Counted from the stretch's first letter, positions 35,114 through 43,964 are shown. The stretch: DNA of 64,000 bases from an uncultured Clostridia bacterium (GCA_944385895.1 CALWYZ010000008.1:39756-103755), one strand, 5' to 3'. Numbers and translations: made by a program. The notes: generated from the letters alone by a model not told the origin.

Positions 35114-35142
35114 AGTCTAACATTTTGCAAACAATGTGTCAA
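35114..35142 (-). promoter_or_regulatory. Promoter of the TrpXYZ-like operon
   Basis: TTGACA (35137-35142) and TAGACT (35114-35119), 17-base spacer, minus strand. Confidence 0.6.
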
Positions 35143-35168
35143 TAGGAATTAAAAAAAAGCTCGGTATT

Positions 35169-36167
35169 TCAACGCAAAAATTTCTTGACACGCGGCATGA
35201 GACCTATTTTATCGGGGGTGTAAGCGGGCAGCTGAAGTATATCATGACCGGGAAAACAGTTGCCTTCAATAATCTGGATACTATTTTCTGACAGAGCCAC
35301 ATCCCAGCCGACATATCCCACCTGCGGCAAAACTTTTGCAGCACGGCAGACAGTTGATATTATTTCATCCCACATCGGTATTTTAAATCCGACAATTTTC
35401 TTGCCGGTAGCTGGATGATATTCGTATGTTACGCCTTTTTTATCCGCGGCGGGAAGAGTAACAGTTCCGTTCTTTATATCAAGCATTGCTGCCATTCCAC
35501 CGCTGTTAAGGTTATCCACAAACTTACCGTTATTACCGATACGCCAAAACGCAAAAACCGGAGTGACATCTCCGTCTTTCAAAATAGTGACAACGCGTAT
35601 AGTATTTATAGCCAGAGGATAAACGGCCGACAGAAGACTGTTTTGAATCACAACTTCCTCTATTATCCCGACAGGCTTACATTTAAGCATGTCAAACATT
35701 TCGTTTGCCACTGTGTTCTCAAGGCTGATTTTTTCTATACCGCGTCCGCATGTACCGTCAATCGGCTTATAGATAAATTCTTTTTTGCCGGATATGAATT
35801 TTTCAAAATCCGACTTTGTCATATCACCTGTCACAAGCCAGTCTCGGTGAATAAAATCTTTAAAAATACAGTTAAATTCATTTTTGTTGTCAAATACATG
35901 CCACATATCTTTGGAATTGTATTTTCTTACAAGTGCATTATTAGTACCGCGAGTTACATAGGTTTTACGCTGAGCAGAGGTAAGGTTATAAAATTCAAAC
36001 AGATCATAATCCAGCGGCCCGGCTCCATATCGTATCCCGCACCAAAGCATATCAAAAAAGACAAACGCCTTACTTTTGCCGGACTTTTTGCTTACACGTT
36101 CTATATCTTTTCCCACTCGTGACAAATCCATTTTAAAAACACGCTTTACAGCATATACAAACGACAT
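35169..36167 (-). CDS. ATP-grasp protein (sugar-transfer associated type)
   Basis: 332 residues resembling the ATP-grasp family often found with polysaccharide biosynthesis (ATPgrasp_ST). Visible parts are FIYKPIDGTCGRGIEKI with the ATP-binding lysine and glycine loop, IIEEVVIQ in the ATP lid, NTIRVVTIL with the substrate arginine, and the metal-binding GYVGWDVALSE and IIEGNCFPGHDI. Such enzymes ligate an acid to an amine or hydroxyl; the substrate is unknown. There are no capsule genes beside it here. It has its own candidate promoter (AATCAA at 36223-36228 and ATTATA at 36201-36206 read on the minus strand). Confidence 0.82.
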   Translation of the reverse strand: MSFVYAVKRVFKMDLSRVGKDIERVSKKSGKSKAFVFFDMLWCGIRYGAGPLDYDLFEFYNLTSAQRKTYVTRGTNNALVRKYNSKDMWHVFDNKNEFNCIFKDFIHRDWLVTGDMTKSDFEKFISGKKEFIYKPIDGTCGRGIEKISLENTVANEMFDMLKCKPVGIIEEVVIQNSLLSAVYPLAINTIRVVTILKDGDVTPVFAFWRIGNNGKFVDNLNSGGMAAMLDIKNGTVTLPAADKKGVTYEYHPATGKKIVGFKIPMWDEIISTVCRAAKVLPQVGYVGWDVALSENSIQIIEGNCFPGHDILQLPAYTPDKIGLMPRVKKFLR

Positions 36168-36307
36168 TCAAACACTTCCCGAATCAATTTGTTTTATCTT
36201 ATTATAACATTTCATAAAAGTCAATCAAATTTTCCTGCTCACAACAAATCCTCAAAGCCTCTAAGCCTATCATACTGAAAAATAAAAAGACGGATATGTC
36301 AATAAAA

Positions 36308-36332
36308 AATCCCGAAGTAAAACTTCGGGATT
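36308..36332 (-). terminator. Terminator of the spoIID-spoIIQ-like pair
   Basis: AATCCCGAAGT and ACTTCGGGATT around AAA, with TTTTTTATT following on the minus strand. Confidence 0.92.
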
Positions 36333-36335
36333 CTT

Positions 36336-37064
36336 TTATTTTATAACGGTTGTAGGGTCTATCTTTTCTCCGTTTTCAGACATTTCAAAATGCAGATGCG
36401 GTCCGTCTGATATTTCATATATTGCCGTATTTCCTACTTTTCCTACAATATCAGAACGATTGATTATCTGCCCTTTTTCAAGCTCAACACTGTCCTCCAG
36501 GTTTGCATACACGCTTTTTTTGCCGTCTGTATGCTTGATTGTAACAACTATTCCGAAAAGATCATCCGACTCTATTGATTCAACTACTCCGTCATTTACT
36601 GCAACAACATTGGTTCCCAAATCCGCCGCTATATCAATTCCATCATGTATACGCCAATCTTTCAGTGTTGTTGAATAGACCGGTGTTTCAAGTGAAAAGC
36701 CTACCATTATTTCTCCGTCAACCGGCTTTACATATGATTTCGTTTCAACCACAGGCTGTTTTTCCTGTTCCTGCTCAACATTCTCTTGCTGTTTATCCTC
36801 AGTTATATCTTCTTCTTTTTTCTCTGTTTCCGTTACGTCCTGTTCCGTCTTATCCGTCTCGGTAATGTTATCAAGATCGTTGTCCACCACGTCCCCTGCA
36901 TTTGGCTCTTCAGGGGTCTCTTCTTTACTTATCGCGTTTTGTATTGATCTGTAAGACAAAAAGCTTGCCACTCCTATTACCAGAACGCATATTCCAAGTA
37001 CTATATAATACGTAAGCTTTCTGCCAGCAGATCTATTATTATCAAAAATATTTTTTCTTTCCAT
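36336..37064 (-). CDS. spoIIQ: SpoIIQ-like M23 peptidase-domain protein
   Basis: 242 residues: one transmembrane helix (19-37), a long Glu/Lys-rich linker (about 45-110), then a LytM/M23 domain. Unlike B. subtilis SpoIIQ, the zinc ligands are intact: H140-x3-D144 and H223-x-H225. In sporulation SpoIIQ spans the forespore membrane and contacts SpoIIIAH across the gap; clostridial versions keep the peptidase site. Being encoded 55 bases after spoIID supports this over a general cell-wall hydrolase. The ATG at 37064 has GGAGG seven bases upstream; the longer frame to 37118 lacks one. Confidence 0.82.
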   Translation of the reverse strand: MERKNIFDNNRSAGRKLTYYIVLGICVLVIGVASFLSYRSIQNAISKEETPEEPNAGDVVDNDLDNITETDKTEQDVTETEKKEEDITEDKQQENVEQEQEKQPVVETKSYVKPVDGEIMVGFSLETPVYSTTLKDWRIHDGIDIAADLGTNVVAVNDGVVESIESDDLFGIVVTIKHTDGKKSVYANLEDSVELEKGQIINRSDIVGKVGNTAIYEISDGPHLHFEMSENGEKIDPTTVIK

Positions 37065-37119
37065 TGCTATACCTCCGTTATCAATATTTTTGACAACTGC
37101 AAGGTATTTATACAACATT

Positions 37120-38118
37120 TTAAATTTTATAATCCTCTATTTTTGTACCTGTATAAAAATATGTAAGTATTTGGTCATACGTTTTTCCTTTTTTTGCCAT
37201 TTCATTGGCTCCGTACTGACTCATACCCACGCCGTGACCGTATCCACGCACTGTAAAAATAACGTCTTTATCTGTTATGCTCATATCAAACGTAGAGCTT
37301 CTCAAAGAAAACATCTGACGTATCAGAGTACCGGAGTACACAGTGCCTGCTATTGTTATCTCATTTACCATTTTTGAATCACATAGCTTTATTTCGCCCA
37401 GCCATTCAGTATAGTCATTTGGAAGAACAACGCCAAGCTCATCATAGAGAATATCGGAAAACTGATCATGGGTAAAGCTGACTGTTGTCTCATAGTCATT
37501 GGCTGTTTTGTCAGCAGAACACTCAACACTTTGAAGATACGGCACATCTGTTCCCCACACCTCCGCGGCAGAGCAGGTCTGTCCGTTTGAGATTGCGTGA
37601 AATACAGCGTTTATGGGTGAGCCCTGGTATGTAATTATTTTTCCAAGAGATTCCGTTACCGCACTTTCTATATTGGGATAATACTTTTCATACCACTCAT
37701 CACCCCACTTTTTTAGTGCGTCCTGTTTCTCAAGATACGCCTTACAATGAGTATAGTCATCGCAGACATACGCGCCCTTATGACCGATATCGCTGTCCGG
37801 ATTTTCAAGTACATAATTCATTTTATTTATCAGATATGTAAATGCCGCCACCGTCTGGGCTTTAAGAGCCTCGGCGTTATAGTTTGCCTGCATTTCGCCG
37901 GATACAACGGCACAGATATAATCGTAGCACTTGACTGTTTCCACTTTATCCGTTTTAGCGCGATAAAGTGTTATGTCCATATCAAATATTTTATTTTTTT
38001 CAGGATCGGACGTATGCGGAACGGTGTCTTTTTCACCGTGAAAAATAATAACTGTAAAATACGGGACAAAAATCATAACCAGCAGAAGTAAAATTGCCAA
38101 AATTCTGTATTTGCGCAT
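37120..38118 (-). CDS. spoIID: Stage II sporulation protein SpoIID (lytic transglycosylase)
   Basis: Cuts peptidoglycan glycan strands during engulfment of the forespore. 332 residues: an N-terminal membrane anchor, the catalytic region VSGEMQANYNAEALKAQTVAA with the essential Glu, the SNGQTCSAAEVWG segment, and the C-terminal RGYGHGVGMSQYGANEMAKKG motif. These are classic SpoIID marks, and the length is normal. It is followed by the spoIIQ-like gene; both are expected to be sporulation-induced, though no sigma-E or sigma-F box was confidently read. Confidence 0.94.
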   Translation of the reverse strand: MRKYRILAILLLLVMIFVPYFTVIIFHGEKDTVPHTSDPEKNKIFDMDITLYRAKTDKVETVKCYDYICAVVSGEMQANYNAEALKAQTVAAFTYLINKMNYVLENPDSDIGHKGAYVCDDYTHCKAYLEKQDALKKWGDEWYEKYYPNIESAVTESLGKIITYQGSPINAVFHAISNGQTCSAAEVWGTDVPYLQSVECSADKTANDYETTVSFTHDQFSDILYDELGVVLPNDYTEWLGEIKLCDSKMVNEITIAGTVYSGTLIRQMFSLRSSTFDMSITDKDVIFTVRGYGHGVGMSQYGANEMAKKGKTYDQILTYFYTGTKIEDYKI

Positions 38119-38186
38119 TTTTTCGACCTCCAGAGGACAAACTCACACTAAATTATTATGCGCAAATTTTTAAAAAATGATTAAAG

Positions 38187-38876
38187 TCAGTCTTTATTTT
38201 GCCGTATATATAGCCTACGCCAATTTATAAATCCGTAAATATCGTTTACAAAAAACATAAAAAAGCAAATTACCATTGATATATAAGCCGGCTCTGAAAA
38301 TGAAGCCATGCTCCACAGTATTATAAGCACAACATCGTTTGCGGCGTATGCCAGCGCATACAAGTATGAGCGGCAGAAAGTCAGGTATGACGCCATAAAA
38401 CTTGTTGTTATAGAAATAGTGCTGACTACAAGTCTGGCATTGGAAAACGCTTTTAAGACAAAATAAAAAGCAGCAGTAACTATGATAGCCAGAAATATCA
38501 TCACAATTAATTTTTCTCTGCTGACACGTGCTATTTTCACCTCATTTTCACCGCGTTTATACGGATGCTTCAACCATGTCACCGCGGACAAAGCGGCCAT
38601 GGGTGCTGTCATTGCCAAATATGTTATCATCTCTCCGTAGTACCTGAGTTTAAATGACACAACGGCATAAAGCAGGCTGAAAACAATAGTCAGTATTTGT
38701 CCGAGGACATCGCCTTTGGCTATAAATATCAGAGCCGTAACCCCTATAAGCGATGCTGCAAGGGACATAAAATCAAATGCTCCTATAAAGCCAGATACTG
38801 CTATTGACACCGCTGATACTGCCCACAGTAACACTTCAAACAGCGACAGTCTTTTAACAGAATCAATTAAATTCAT
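38187..38876 (-). CDS. PnuC-family vitamin transporter
   Basis: 229 residues with about seven or eight helices. The C-terminal AYAANDVVLIILW and FVNDIYGFINWRRL match the PnuC family, which brings in nicotinamide riboside, thiamine or riboflavin by facilitated diffusion. Which vitamin is not readable. The ATG at 38876 is chosen for GAGGTG upstream; the frame start at 38894 lies within the leader stem. A hairpin enclosing about 50 bases of leader stands directly before the ribosome site, consistent with ligand control. Confidence 0.82.
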   Translation of the reverse strand: MNLIDSVKRLSLFEVLLWAVSAVSIAVSGFIGAFDFMSLAASLIGVTALIFIAKGDVLGQILTIVFSLLYAVVSFKLRYYGEMITYLAMTAPMAALSAVTWLKHPYKRGENEVKIARVSREKLIVMIFLAIIVTAAFYFVLKAFSNARLVVSTISITTSFMASYLTFCRSYLYALAYAANDVVLIILWSMASFSEPAYISMVICFFMFFVNDIYGFINWRRLYIRQNKD

Positions 38877-38892
38877 ATTCACCTCAAAAAAC

Positions 38893-38943
38893 AAGCACTC
38901 GCAGTACGCAGCTGAAACTAAAGCAGCATGCAGACGAATGCTT
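38893..38943 (-). promoter_or_regulatory. Leader stem upstream of the PnuC-family gene
   Basis: Nine-base arms AAGCACTCG (38893-38901) and CGAATGCTT (38935-38943) pair with one G-U, enclosing a GCTG/CAGC inner stem. It ends 16 bases before the start codon, near the ribosome site. Could be a translation-controlling riboswitch; the class is unassigned. Confidence 0.45.
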
Positions 38944-38978
38944 TATTTGAATTAATATAAAATGTATACCTTTTATAA

Positions 38979-39458
38979 TCACGGGATCAACAGATCACAC
39001 AGCTCGGTAATGGCGTCTTCACTCACATTTTTAACGCTATAAAGAGAATAATTAGTTCCGCCTGCAGACCACTGCGCAATAAGCCCGTTTTCTGTATCCC
39101 TGTACAATTCCACAGTAGCGCGCTGACCTATATCAAGCTCCGACTGTGAATTCTCATCTAATGTTTTTTTGTGAAGCTGAGATCCGCTGTATATTTTAGA
39201 AGCACGATATTCATATATTATGGAATTAAAAGAAAAGGTTATCTGAGCTATGGTATCATTTATTATTGCATACTCGACATTTTTTGCGGTTGCCGGAGCG
39301 GAAATATCAAATCCTATTTGCTCGGACAGTGTCTGAGCGCTGTCAGGCTGTGCGGTGACCTCTTCATTAATATTCACATCAACAATGACATTATCACTGC
39401 ATGCTGTATTGCTCAGTAGGATCAAAACCGCAAAAAGAGCAACAAATATTTTTTTCAT
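38979..39458 (-). CDS. Hypothetical lipoprotein
   Basis: 159 residues with a lipoprotein signal ending NTAC (Cys20), so membrane-anchored outside. The mature part is a small alpha/beta domain with no family I can name; it has the repeated form of small beta strands (AQITFSFNSIIYEYRASKIY and GLIAQWSAGGTNYSLYSV). It starts three bases after the dnaI-like stop and probably belongs to the same transcript as the primosome pair, an unexpected neighbour. Confidence 0.75.
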   Translation of the reverse strand: MKKIFVALFAVLILLSNTACSDNVIVDVNINEEVTAQPDSAQTLSEQIGFDISAPATAKNVEYAIINDTIAQITFSFNSIIYEYRASKIYSGSQLHKKTLDENSQSELDIGQRATVELYRDTENGLIAQWSAGGTNYSLYSVKNVSEDAITELCDLLIP

Positions 39459-39461
39459 AAT

Positions 39462-40430
39462 TTAATCTTCTCCGTTCATGAATTTTTGAACACGTATATC
39501 CTTACCGTAAAAAAGCAGACATTCAAAGCTTCCGGCAAGTCTGGAAAAAACACGCTGACCGTAAATCTTTTCAAATTCAGACAAGCGGTTATTTGAACTG
39601 ATTATCAATTTTCTTTCACAGCGCCAGCGTTTATCGAGAATATCAGAAAAAACTGCTATAGTATAGGCAGAAGGCGCTTCAGTACCCAAATCATCAATAA
39701 TCAGCAGGTCACAGCTCTCAAACATTTTCATTTCGCCGTCATTTTGCTCAAACCTTGACTTTTCTATACGTTTAAAAAAATCCACGGCGCTTATATATAT
39801 CACACTTTTCCCGTCAGTCAATAATTGTTTTGCAATACATGTAGAAAGATATGTCTTGCCAAGACCTGTACCGCCGATAAGCAAAAGACTTTTTTTGGCT
39901 TTTTCAAAATTATCGGCAAATTTCTTACAGATGCCGTAATTGCGTTTCATATTTTCATACGGTGTAAGAGGATAACTGCCATACTTATCATCCGGATAGA
40001 ACCTGAAATCAAATTTTTCAAACGACTGATAGTCAAGATTATTTCCGATATTAGATGATTTAAAATTTTCCTGTATTATTCTGGATTTGAAGCATTTGCA
40101 GAATTCTCCATTCAAAATGCCTGTATCCTCGCATAGCGGACAGCTGTAAACCGGCATAAAGTCCTTACGGGACAAACCGTGCTGACTAAGACACCGATCC
40201 TTTTTATCAGATAGCTGTTTGAGCTTATCCTCCATTTCATTTTCGACATTTTCGCCGTTTATAATTCTTATTGAATACTCTGAAGCTGTAAGGTTTATAC
40301 TTCTGTCTATTTCCGCAAGAGCGGGAACGGCAGCATATATTTCATTTTTTCTCATTCGCGCAGCTTTTTGTGCCTCACGCCGCTTCTGCTCAAATTCGCT
40401 GCGTATTTTTTCATATATTTGATTTGTCAA
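39462..40430 (-). CDS. DnaC/DnaI-like helicase loader ATPase
   Basis: AAA+ ATPase of 322 residues that loads the replicative helicase. The N-terminal part has a zinc-finger CPLC-x10-CKC segment at about residues 95-110; the ATPase has Walker A GGTGLGKTYLS and Walker B LLIIDDLGTE, followed by sensor motifs SSNNRL and FSRLAG. This arrangement is that of DnaI/IstB-type loaders, and its position behind a DnaD-like gene fits a primosome role. It is separated from it by three bases. A transposase-helper IstB role is unlikely: no transposase nearby. Confidence 0.88.
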   Translation of the reverse strand: MTNQIYEKIRSEFEQKRREAQKAARMRKNEIYAAVPALAEIDRSINLTASEYSIRIINGENVENEMEDKLKQLSDKKDRCLSQHGLSRKDFMPVYSCPLCEDTGILNGEFCKCFKSRIIQENFKSSNIGNNLDYQSFEKFDFRFYPDDKYGSYPLTPYENMKRNYGICKKFADNFEKAKKSLLLIGGTGLGKTYLSTCIAKQLLTDGKSVIYISAVDFFKRIEKSRFEQNDGEMKMFESCDLLIIDDLGTEAPSAYTIAVFSDILDKRWRCERKLIISSNNRLSEFEKIYGQRVFSRLAGSFECLLFYGKDIRVQKFMNGED

Positions 40431-40433
40431 GCC

Positions 40434-41357
40434 TTATTCACCCGCCAGACGTTTCAATATTTCCTCTTCTATTGCAGAGCTGTCATAACTCTTGATATTT
40501 CCGACATTACCGCTGCTTTTATTATCGGCATTTTCTATATCAGCAACTGTTTTGTAGCCTTTTTTGAACCAGTCGTTCAATATTCCGTTTATATATGCAA
40601 AGGACAGCTTTCCCTTGTTGTCTATACAACGCTCATAACCCTCTTTTATCATTTCAAGCGGCATATTAAGTACTTCGGTCCAATTTGATATGTACTCTTT
40701 TTCCTTTTTGGAAAGAGCCCTGTTGTCTATGCCGAAATAAGTAGAAACAGCGCTTTCTGTACGGGCGCGTTTTTCAAGTGATTTTATTAGAGATTCAGCC
40801 TTTTCAAAACTGTCTATCCCTCGGTCGTACCAGTCAAGCGCAACTTTCTCTATATAGCGAAAGTTTGTTTTTGAGCAGCTTACACAATAATTTATTATCT
40901 GCAGAATAAGGTCTGCGGAAAAGCCCAAATGATCATACATTGCAAAAACAACAGAAGCGTCATTATGGTTCATGCTCTTTCCGAGTATTCTCTGTATCTC
41001 ATCTAAAAGATACGCAAAGCTTTGGTCATTTGTCTTCTGCTCCAGGATACTTTCGGAATTATACCTGGGCAGAGTCTGCGCCTGCTCATTTACCGCATTT
41101 ACAAGCAAAAGACTTGCGCCGCGGCGGATAATAAGTCCGCTTTTTACCCAAAAGTCTATCGCATCACCTACGTCCCGGACAGATATATTGCACTGCTTTG
41201 CGATATCATCAACTGTCAGCGCCATATCTTCAAAACGTATCAGGCATAGTATAACCTTGATCTGCGCGCCTGTAGCGGTCGGCAAAAATCTGTCTGCAAC
41301 AGATTTTGGCACCTGCATCATTGGTATTTGATTACTGTTAAAAATAATTCCCGACAA
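40434..41357 (-). CDS. DnaD-domain replication initiation protein
   Basis: 307 residues. The N terminus is a winged helix (TGAQIKVILCLIRFEDMALTVDDIAKQCNISVRDVGDAIDFW in part), the middle and C terminus hold two DnaD-like repeats with LNMPLEMIKEGYERCIDNKGKLSFAYINGILNDWFKKGYKT, the typical YxxxI-ILxxW box. It works with the DnaI-like loader encoded next. The start is TTG at 41357, with AGGAG eight bases before it; the next ATG is 12 codons on. A good promoter precedes it. Confidence 0.87.
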   Translation of the reverse strand: MSGIIFNSNQIPMMQVPKSVADRFLPTATGAQIKVILCLIRFEDMALTVDDIAKQCNISVRDVGDAIDFWVKSGLIIRRGASLLLVNAVNEQAQTLPRYNSESILEQKTNDQSFAYLLDEIQRILGKSMNHNDASVVFAMYDHLGFSADLILQIINYCVSCSKTNFRYIEKVALDWYDRGIDSFEKAESLIKSLEKRARTESAVSTYFGIDNRALSKKEKEYISNWTEVLNMPLEMIKEGYERCIDNKGKLSFAYINGILNDWFKKGYKTVADIENADNKSSGNVGNIKSYDSSAIEEEILKRLAGE

Positions 41358-41387
41358 AATACGACTCCTGAATTTTTTGTAGATTTA

Positions 41388-41416
41388 ATTATACTTAATC
41401 ACAGAGAAAAAATCAA
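41388..41416 (-). promoter_or_regulatory. Promoter of the dnaD-dnaI-like operon
   Basis: TTGATT (41411-41416) and TATAAT (41388-41393), 17-base spacer, minus strand. Confidence 0.65.
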
Positions 41417-41423
41417 TATTATC

Positions 41424-41451
41424 TTGTTATTAATTAATATTGTGTTATAAT
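41424..41451 (+). promoter_or_regulatory. Promoter of the hemolysin III-like gene
   Basis: TTGTTA (41424-41429) and TATAAT (41446-41451), 16-base spacer. It places the transcript start near 41458, which excludes the upstream TTG at 41440 as start codon. Confidence 0.6.
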
Positions 41452-41487
41452 ATTACCATTCATGTATCACGAAACGGGAGTGATTTT

Positions 41488-42162
41488 ACGAAAAGAACAA
41501 AGCTGAAGGAAAGAGCACTGCCTCAATATTCAAAGGGCGAAGAGATATTCAATATGGTGTCTCATATAGTAGGAGGGGCTCTCGGCATTGCCGCTATTCC
41601 TATATGTGTCACAGCCGCAGCTCTTCATGGCAACGTATATGGTGTCGTAAGCGGAGCGATTTTTGGTGCCACAATGCTTATTTTATATTGTATGTCAAGC
41701 ATATATCATGGACTCAGCCCTAAACTCATGGCGAAAAAAGTATTTCAGGTTATAGACCACTGTACCATATTTGTGCTTATAGCCGGAACATACACACCTT
41801 TTACACTTTGCACAATACGAAGTTTCAGTCCCGCAACAGGCTGGGTGATATTTGGAGTTATATGGGCGTCAGCTGCACTGGGGATTACCCTTAATGCTAT
41901 AGACATTAAAAAATACAAGGTTTTCTCAATGATATGCTATCTTGTTATGGGTTGGTGTATTATATCTGTAATTTCTCCAACTGTAAAAGCGCTTACCTTT
42001 ACAGGAGCAATGTGGCTTTTGGCAGGCGGAATCTGCTATACTTTAGGAGCTGTACTTTATGCAATAGGGTCAAAAAAGAGATATTTCCACTCAATTTTTC
42101 ATATATTCTGTGTTTTCGGAAGCATATGCCATCTGATATGTATTTTATTCTTTGTCATGTAG
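41488..42162 (+). CDS. Hemolysin III / YqfA-like membrane protein, apparent ACG start
   Basis: About 224 residues with seven predicted helices and the hemolysin III (PAQR-like) motifs YSKGEEIFNMVSHIVGGALG near the N terminus, SSIYHGL, and DHCTIFVLIAGTYTPFTL in the middle. Function in bacteria is not established; some family members affect membranes or lipid signalling. No ATG, GTG or TTG is well placed: GGGAG stands seven bases before ACG at 41488, where related proteins begin (KRTKLKER). Either ACG serves as a rare start or an ATG was mutated. A later ATG at 41554 would remove the conserved N-terminal motif. It is followed 15 bases later by an ABC exporter. Confidence 0.75.
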   Translation, partial: TKRTKLKERALPQYSKGEEIFNMVSHIVGGALGIAAIPICVTAAALHGNVYGVVSGAIFGATMLILYCMSSIYHGLSPKLMAKKVFQVIDHCTIFVLIAGTYTPFTLCTIRSFSPATGWVIFGVIWASAALGITLNAIDIKKYKVFSMICYLVMGWCIISVISPTVKALTFTGAMWLLAGGICYTLGAVLYAIGSKKRYFHSIFHIFCVFGSICHLICILFFVM

Positions 42163-42177
42163 GCAGCGAGGTTAAAA

Positions 42178-43896
42178 ATGATTAGACGTTTTATTTCATA
42201 TTACAGACCGCATCTGGCGCTATTTACTTTTGACATGTTCTGTTCGGTTATGGTCGCGGCTTGCGATCTGTTTTATCCGCTGATTGCAAAAAGCATTATA
42301 AATGATTATGTGCCAAATCAGAATATACGCATGCTTATAATTTGTGCTGTCTCACTTCTGGGCATTTATCTTTTGAAATGGCTTTTGAATTTCATTATAG
42401 GATATTACGGTCATATAGTCGGTGTTCGCATGCAGGCGGATATGCGGCGTGATCTTTTCAGACATCTTCAAAAAATGCCGTTTTCCTTTTATGACAAAAA
42501 TAAAACCGGAGCGATCATGTCCAGGATAATAAACGATTTAAACGATGTGTCAGAGCTTGCTCATCACGGACCTGAAAACCTGTTTTTGTCAGTATTGATG
42601 CTTATAGGGTCTTTTATAATGCTCACATCTATAAATGTACCTCTTACGCTTATAGTTTTTTCAGTTATACCTTTTATTATTTTATTTGCCGTGACCATGC
42701 GTACAAGCATGAAAAATGCGTTCCGCAGGAGCCGTGAACAGCTGGCTGAAATAAATGCAAATATTGAAACCGCCATTTCCGGAATACGAGTATCAAAAGC
42801 ATATACTGCACAAGAACATGAAAACAGTAAATTTGAAAAGGAAAACAATATTTTCAAAAAGGTTCGCACAAAAGCTCTCTTTGAGCTCGGGAAATTCCAT
42901 TCAAGCATGACCTTTTTCAGTGATTTTCTTTATCTGACAGTTCTTGTATCCGGCGGACTTTTCTTCTATTACGGAAAAATTGATATAGGAGAATTTGCCG
43001 CATATTTGTTATACATAAGCATGGTTTTAAATCCTATAAACAGATTTATTTCGCTGTTTGAACAGATGCAGGAGGGTATGACAGGATTTAAAAGATTTAC
43101 CGAGATTATGGACTGCCCTGTTGAGCAAGACTGTGAAGATGCAATAAATATCGATAAAGTAGATGGAAATATAGTGTTTGAAAACGTCAGTTTTTCCTAT
43201 TCGGGTCAGTCCGGCAAAAAAGTCATAAGCGATCTCAACTTATCTATAAAAGCCGGAACAACCGTTGCCCTTGTCGGACCTTCGGGAGGAGGAAAAACCA
43301 CTCTTTGTCACCTTATTCCCAGATTTTATGAGACAGACAGCGGAAAGATAACTCTCGACGGCACCGACATAAGACAAATAAGCCGTTATTCGCTTCGCAA
43401 ACACATTGGAATCGTATCTCAGGATGTGTTTCTTTTCAACGGCACAATAAAAGAAAACATCGCATATGGAAATCTCGATGCTGACGACAGCGAAATAATA
43501 GAGGCTGCTAAAAAGGCAAATATCCATGATTACATCATGTCACTTAAAGACGGTTACGATACAGACGTCGGAGAACGCGGAGTCAAGCTGTCAGGCGGAC
43601 AAAAACAAAGAATTTCCATAGCACGTATCTTCTTAAAAAACCCGTCGGTTCTCATACTTGATGAAGCCACAAGTGCTCTTGACAACACCACTGAAATGCT
43701 GATTCAACAATCTCTTGACAGACTCGCCCGCGGCAGAACTGTTATTGTAGTTGCACACCGCTTGTCAACCGTTAAAAATGCCGATGAGATCATCGTTATT
43801 GACGGTGAAGGCATAGTCGAAAAAGGCACTCACGATCAGCTTATGGAAAAAGAAAACGGCATATATAAAAAGCTGTATTCATATCAGTTCAGATAA
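42178..43896 (+). CDS. ABC exporter, fused permease-ATPase (MsbA/BmrA-like)
   Basis: 572 residues. Six transmembrane helices occupy residues 1-310 with the IVGVRMQADMRRDLFRHLQKMP coupling region; the ATPase follows with Walker A GPSGGGKTT near 367, signature LSGGQKQRIS, Walker B VLILDEATSALD and His in AHRLS. Works as a homodimer or with another half exporter. Lipid or drug export is typical, but the substrate is unknown. AGGCAGCGAGG precedes the ATG. Ends at a bidirectional terminator. Confidence 0.94.
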   Translation: MIRRFISYYRPHLALFTFDMFCSVMVAACDLFYPLIAKSIINDYVPNQNIRMLIICAVSLLGIYLLKWLLNFIIGYYGHIVGVRMQADMRRDLFRHLQKMPFSFYDKNKTGAIMSRIINDLNDVSELAHHGPENLFLSVLMLIGSFIMLTSINVPLTLIVFSVIPFIILFAVTMRTSMKNAFRRSREQLAEINANIETAISGIRVSKAYTAQEHENSKFEKENNIFKKVRTKALFELGKFHSSMTFFSDFLYLTVLVSGGLFFYYGKIDIGEFAAYLLYISMVLNPINRFISLFEQMQEGMTGFKRFTEIMDCPVEQDCEDAINIDKVDGNIVFENVSFSYSGQSGKKVISDLNLSIKAGTTVALVGPSGGGKTTLCHLIPRFYETDSGKITLDGTDIRQISRYSLRKHIGIVSQDVFLFNGTIKENIAYGNLDADDSEIIEAAKKANIHDYIMSLKDGYDTDVGERGVKLSGGQKQRISIARIFLKNPSVLILDEATSALDNTTEMLIQQSLDRLARGRTVIVVAHRLSTVKNADEIIVIDGEGIVEKGTHDQLMEKENGIYKKLYSYQFR

Positions 43897-43938
43897 TAAA
43901 AAATGCCCCGATAACAAGGCGGCAGGCAAGAAATTTTT

Positions 43939-43964
43939 AAATGGACGGCATACGCCGTCCATTT
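43939..43964. terminator. Bidirectional terminator
   Basis: ATGGACGGC and GCCGTCCAT around ATAC, with A-run before and T-run after, between convergent genes. Confidence 0.88.

Noticed and set aside
39462..40430. IstB transposase helper
   Set aside because: No transposase or inverted repeats nearby, and it is paired with a DnaD-like gene, so a helicase loader is the better reading.
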